Shown here: positions 61,191 to 64,000 of the stretch, in pieces | Position numbering within the stretch: position 1 is the first letter of the stretch | Layout: every line of letters begins with the position of its first letter | From: CAYYBE01 sp964470345 | Lineage (GTDB): Bacteria; Babelota; Babeliae; Babelales; Babelaceae | Assembly (NCBI GenBank): GCA_964470345.1 | Contig: CAYYBE010000002.1 | Coordinates: 1-64,000 of the forward strand | Direction: 5' to 3' | DNA: 64,000 nucleotides | Program-made: the position numbers and the translations under genes | Notes under the pieces: model-generated | The model's input: the letters and a program-made list of their open reading frames with translations, nothing else | Told to the model about the DNA's origin: nothing | The model's database searches: none

Positions 61191-62510
61191 CTATTCTTTC
61201 TGCTGTAACTGCTGCTTCTCTTGAACAAGTTTACGTAAAAGCGCAGGCACTTCAAGTTCATCCTGCTCAGCTTTACTTTCTAGAAGTGGTTGATGTTCGC
61301 TCAATAACAGTTCTTCAAACGAAGGCTGCGGTTTTACTTGCGCAACTTCAACCGTTTCAGTAACCGGCGCTGGTGTGATTGCAACAGCCTGTACGACAGG
61401 CTCTTCAGGGGCTATATGTACTTTAGAAACAACGACAGAAGCCTCTTGAATAACTGATGCTGTTTGAACAGCTGGTGTTTGCATTTGTAATGCTTGCGTT
61501 TGCGATGCTTGCGTTTGAGCTTGTGTTTCGGCAGCAACCTGTGCGGTATCGATACAACCCGTAGCAATAACCGTTACCTGGACCTCTTCGCCCAAGCTAT
61601 CATCAATCACTGAGCCTACGATAATTTTCGCATCTTCATGCACTTCATCGGTAATGAGTGCGATTGCTTCGCTCATTTCTTGTAAACCAAGATTTGAACT
61701 TCCTGCAATATTTACCAGCACTGCGCGGGCACCGCGGATACTCATTGCATCAAGCAATGGTGACTCTACTGCCATTAATGCTGCTTGATAAGCACGATCA
61801 ACACCCTGAGCTCTTCCCGTTCCCATTACCGCCGGCCCCATGCCCTTCATGATTGCTTTGACGTCAGCAAAATCGACATTGATGTGTCCCGGACGAGTAA
61901 TAATATCTGCAATTCCCTTAACAAAATTGCAGATTATCTCATTTACTTTGCCAAATGCTTGTACCAGTGAAAGCTTTTCCTGGGTGATTGCTAATAATTT
62001 TTGATTGGGCACTACGATGAGTGTATCTACTTCTTTCTTCAACAATGCTTCAGCTTCATTGGCAACGGTCATACGCCGTTTACCTTCAAAAGAAAATGGC
62101 TTGGTGACTACTGCAATCGTTAACATGTCCCGTTCACGCAATGCTCGTGCAATAACTGGCAATGCTCCTGATCCCGTTCCTCCGCCTAACCCTCCGGTAA
62201 GAAAGACGATATCGCTTTCTTGTACTCGCTCAAGTATCTCTGACAAATCTTCTTCAGCTGCGCGCTTACCTACATCTGGATTGGCCCCTGCCCCCAGCCC
62301 TTTTGCTGATTTGATTCCAATCTGTAGTTTGTGATGTGCTTTTACATGCTGTAATGCTTGCAAATCAGTGTTCATTGCAAGGCATTCAACATGCTCAAGC
62401 TCTGCGCCAAGTAGCATGGTAACTGAATTTCCACCGGCACCCCCAACCCCTATTACGGAAATACGGACAATGGGCGAGTGCGTCGTTTCTGCTTCTTCAA
62501 AGGTGATCAT
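61191..62510 (-). CDS. ftsZ: Cell-division GTPase FtsZ
   Basis: 439 residues. FtsZ polymerises into the mid-cell ring. The GTP-binding core is clear: GVGGAGGNSVTMLL, NTDLQAL, the tubulin signature GGLGGGTGSGALPV, TKPFSFEGKRR and the T7 region (NVDFADVKAIM). A Gln/Ala/Val-rich linker (about 325-415) leads to a short C-terminal peptide, VPALLRKLVQ, similar to the conserved DIPAFLRR tail that binds FtsA and ZipA. AGGAGGAGAGGT precedes the ATG. It is normally directly after ftsA; here 860 bp of antisense genes intervene. Confidence 0.97.
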   Translation of the reverse strand: MITFEEAETTHSPIVRISVIGVGGAGGNSVTMLLGAELEHVECLAMNTDLQALQHVKAHHKLQIGIKSAKGLGAGANPDVGKRAAEEDLSEILERVQESDIVFLTGGLGGGTGSGALPVIARALRERDMLTIAVVTKPFSFEGKRRMTVANEAEALLKKEVDTLIVVPNQKLLAITQEKLSLVQAFGKVNEIICNFVKGIADIITRPGHINVDFADVKAIMKGMGPAVMGTGRAQGVDRAYQAALMAVESPLLDAMSIRGARAVLVNIAGSSNLGLQEMSEAIALITDEVHEDAKIIVGSVIDDSLGEEVQVTVIATGCIDTAQVAAETQAQTQASQTQALQMQTPAVQTASVIQEASVVVSKVHIAPEEPVVQAVAITPAPVTETVEVAQVKPQPSFEELLLSEHQPLLESKAEQDELEVPALLRKLVQEKQQLQQKE

Positions 62511-62654
62511 ACCTCTCCTCCTTTTTTATCTAGCACTAACTCGTTAGCAAGCTAGCACGCCGCCCACGCGCAATGCAATATATTTGCGCGTTGTAAAGTT
62601 TTCAGTTGCTTCTTTGTAGCACATTGAATAAGCTTGTTTTTTAGGGAGGATTTT
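62511..62654. promoter_or_regulatory. Divergent region between ftsZ and the MNT gene
   Basis: 144 bp. It contains the inverted repeat ACGCGCAA/TTGCGCGT (62566-62573 and 62584-62591) and a second hairpin CTAGC-a-CTAAC/GTTAG-caa-GCTAG (62530-62555) in the ftsZ leader. A candidate MNT promoter is TTGCTT, 17 bp, TAAGCT. The dyads could be operators for the toxin-antitoxin pair or affect ftsZ expression. Confidence 0.45.
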
Positions 62655-62975
62655 ATGATAAACAGAGAAGTTATCAACGAAGTTAAAAACCGATTAATAA
62701 AAACATATAATCCAATAGCAATATACCTTTTCGGATCATATGCGTGGGGTTCGCCAACCGAAGATAGCGATTTGGATTTATTAATTGTTATCGATAAGTC
62801 TGAAGAAAAAACGTATAACCGCGTTCGTTCTGGACAGCGAGCATTATTTGGACTTGGAATTTCCAAAGACATGATTGTTTATACAAAAGATGAATTTGAA
62901 AAATATTCAAAAAGCGTGACCTCTTTATGCCATAAAATAAAAAAAGAGGGAAAAGTAATTTATGCAAGAGCATGA
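62655..62975 (+). CDS. MNT-type minimal nucleotidyltransferase
   Basis: 106 residues with GGGAGG five bases before the ATG. The nucleotidyltransferase signature GSYAWGSPTEDSDLDLLIV is complete, including the DxD metal site. Proteins of this type (MntA-like) pair with HEPN toxins and can add AMP to them, blocking their RNase activity. It overlaps the HEPN gene by 14 bp, and the pair is on the strand opposite to ftsA and ftsZ. Probable antitoxin or modifying partner (inference from family and context). Confidence 0.88.
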   Translation: MINREVINEVKNRLIKTYNPIAIYLFGSYAWGSPTEDSDLDLLIVIDKSEEKTYNRVRSGQRALFGLGISKDMIVYTKDEFEKYSKSVTSLCHKIKKEGKVIYARA

Positions 62976-63366
62976 GGGTTGGCTGCGAATAGCAAAGGAA
63001 GATTTGCTTATGGCTAAACTTGGTTTGGCTAATGAGCTTTTTTCTCATGTTACCTATAATTGTCAACAATGTGCTGAAAAAGCACTAAAGGGTTATTTGG
63101 TTTTTAAGAGATACCCTGCGATTATAAAGACGCATGATTTATTGAAATTACTTGAGTTGTGTATGTCATTTGATCAAGAATTTCAAAAAAAATTTGATGC
63201 TGCCGATTATATAAATCCATTTTCAACTAAATTTAGATATCCAACCGAATATGATCTTCCTGATTTTGCTGAAGCTGAACTTGCGATTAAACATGCTCGA
63301 AGTATCTTTAAGTTCGTTCTCAAAAAAATTTCTGAACCTGAAACAGGTCAAACACAAATTTTTTAA
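62962..63366 (+). CDS. HEPN-domain protein, probable toxin partner
   Basis: 134 residues, starting inside the MNT gene. Family features are the helix WLRIAKEDLLMAKLGL, the motif NCQQCAEKALKGYLVF, KTHDLLKLLELC and FRYPTEYDLPDF. HEPN proteins paired with MNT partners can act as RNase toxins. The common catalytic RX4-6H motif is not clearly present; RYPAIIKTH has a longer spacing. Its stop is one base away from the ftsA stop on the other strand, so the module is fitted tightly between two division genes. Confidence 0.85.
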   Translation: MQEHEGWLRIAKEDLLMAKLGLANELFSHVTYNCQQCAEKALKGYLVFKRYPAIIKTHDLLKLLELCMSFDQEFQKKFDAADYINPFSTKFRYPTEYDLPDFAEAELAIKHARSIFKFVLKKISEPETGQTQIF

Positions 63367-63367
63367 A

Positions 63368-64000
63368 TCAAAAGAAATCAAAGACCCACGTCTTCATGCG
63401 GCCAAAGACCTGCTGATAGATCGGCCCTTGTAACGAGCGGGAAAATTGTTCACGGTTGCGCTTAATCGCACAAGTTAACAGACCATACCCTGTTGCATAC
63501 ATAGGGTTGTCGAGTGCCTGTTTAAATGCGAGCGAGATACGTGGACGGCCGATGCGAACAGGCATATCTAACAAACGTTCTGCCTGCTCTTTCATACCGG
63601 CCAGAAGTGCACCACCCCCCGTTAACACAAGCCCTGCTGGCATAAACGAACGAAGCTTTTGTTTTTCGATTTCATCATGTAGTTTATGCAACAATTCGTC
63701 AGTACGTGATTCAAGTACTGCAAGAATATCCGAAAGCATAACGGTCTGCTTTCTTTGACCGTCAACCGTTTCAATTTCTACAGGCATGTTTTGCGTAAAG
63801 AGCGATGTATCGGCGATACCAAACTCTTTCTTAATCCGCTCTGCTTCTCTGATGGTTGTATGCAAGCAGACGGCAAGATCTTTGGTAAATATGTTGCCCG
63901 CAATAAGAAAGACTTGTGTGTGGCGAATATTAGCCTGCTGATAGATAGCAAAGTCTGACGTGCCACCACCAATATCAAGCATCCCGATGCCAAGCTCACG
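63368..64000 (-). CDS. ftsA: Cell-division protein FtsA (C-terminal ~210 residues, 5' end outside window)
   Basis: FtsA is an actin-like ATPase that tethers FtsZ to the membrane. The visible part begins in the phosphate-2 region ELGIGMLDIGGGTSDFAIY and includes GLVLTGGGALLAGMKEQAERL (nucleotide-binding GGG) and DMPVRIGRP. The protein ends MKTWVFDFF, which may be the amphipathic membrane helix. The frame is open through base 64000. It is on the ftsZ strand and normally next to it. Confidence 0.92.
   Translation of the reverse strand, partial: RELGIGMLDIGGGTSDFAIYQQANIRHTQVFLIAGNIFTKDLAVCLHTTIREAERIKKEFGIADTSLFTQNMPVEIETVDGQRKQTVMLSDILAVLESRTDELLHKLHDEIEKQKLRSFMPAGLVLTGGGALLAGMKEQAERLLDMPVRIGRPRISLAFKQALDNPMYATGYGLLTCAIKRNREQFSRSLQGPIYQQVFGRMKTWVFDFF

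Overview
The window comes from a Gram-negative-type (diderm) bacterium with a small, gene-dense genome that invests heavily in secreted and outer-membrane proteins. SecA, FtsA/FtsZ, Dps, S6/S18, TypA, TruA, ComM, AcpS and RNase HII are all of ordinary bacterial type. Around them sit lineage-specific families: giant S74-processed fibre proteins, barrel-like outer-membrane proteins, Sel1-repeat and periplasmic AAA+ proteins, and many small proteins with signal peptides. This mix suggests a host-associated lineage such as Candidatus Dependentiae (TM6). That is an inference from gene content, not a proven assignment.

Layout. Bases 1-25.9 kb hold three tandem paralogous giant secreted fibre genes on the minus strand; the leftmost runs off the window. 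Each has a GTG start and the same promoter (TTGACT, 18 bp, TARAGT). Each has a conserved N-terminal module, arrays of a GN(V/L)x tetrapeptide and blocks of exactly seven LVIVD propeller repeats. Where the C-terminus is visible, it is a peptidase S74 intramolecular chaperone followed by a coiled coil. Bases 26-30.2 kb encode a barrel-like outer-membrane protein and a 942-residue secreted protein. Bases 30.4-34.6 kb are an accessory patch: a lone HI0074-like nucleotidyltransferase partner, a PIN-like protein, a PAF-acetylhydrolase-like esterase, a small coupled ORF, a DUF1016/YhcG nuclease and a remnant of a second esterase gene.

Bases 34.6-44.6 kb are mostly housekeeping: comM, acpS, tRNA-fMet, a GIY-YIG nuclease, a membrane-anchored GNAT, truA, typA, rpsF-rpsR with a candidate S6:S18 leader, an XRE/S24 regulator and rnhB. 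Bases 44.6-49.1 kb hold a secreted or membrane AAA+ ATPase followed by a large protein that seems to carry a dead AAA core plus coiled coil and Sel1 repeats. Bases 49.3-57.7 kb hold dps and two operons that each start with a paralogous outer-membrane protein and continue with small secreted proteins; a coiled-coil protein and galE lie between them. Bases 57.7-64 kb carry secA, pgeF, ftsZ and the end of ftsA. An antisense MNT/HEPN toxin-antitoxin-like pair is lodged exactly between ftsA and ftsZ.

The most unusual system is the fibre locus. Three secreted proteins are built from the same kit (anchor module, tetrapeptide shafts, seven-bladed propellers, S74 chaperone). They lie downstream of a barrel-like protein and look like a home-made array of surface fibres or adhesins.
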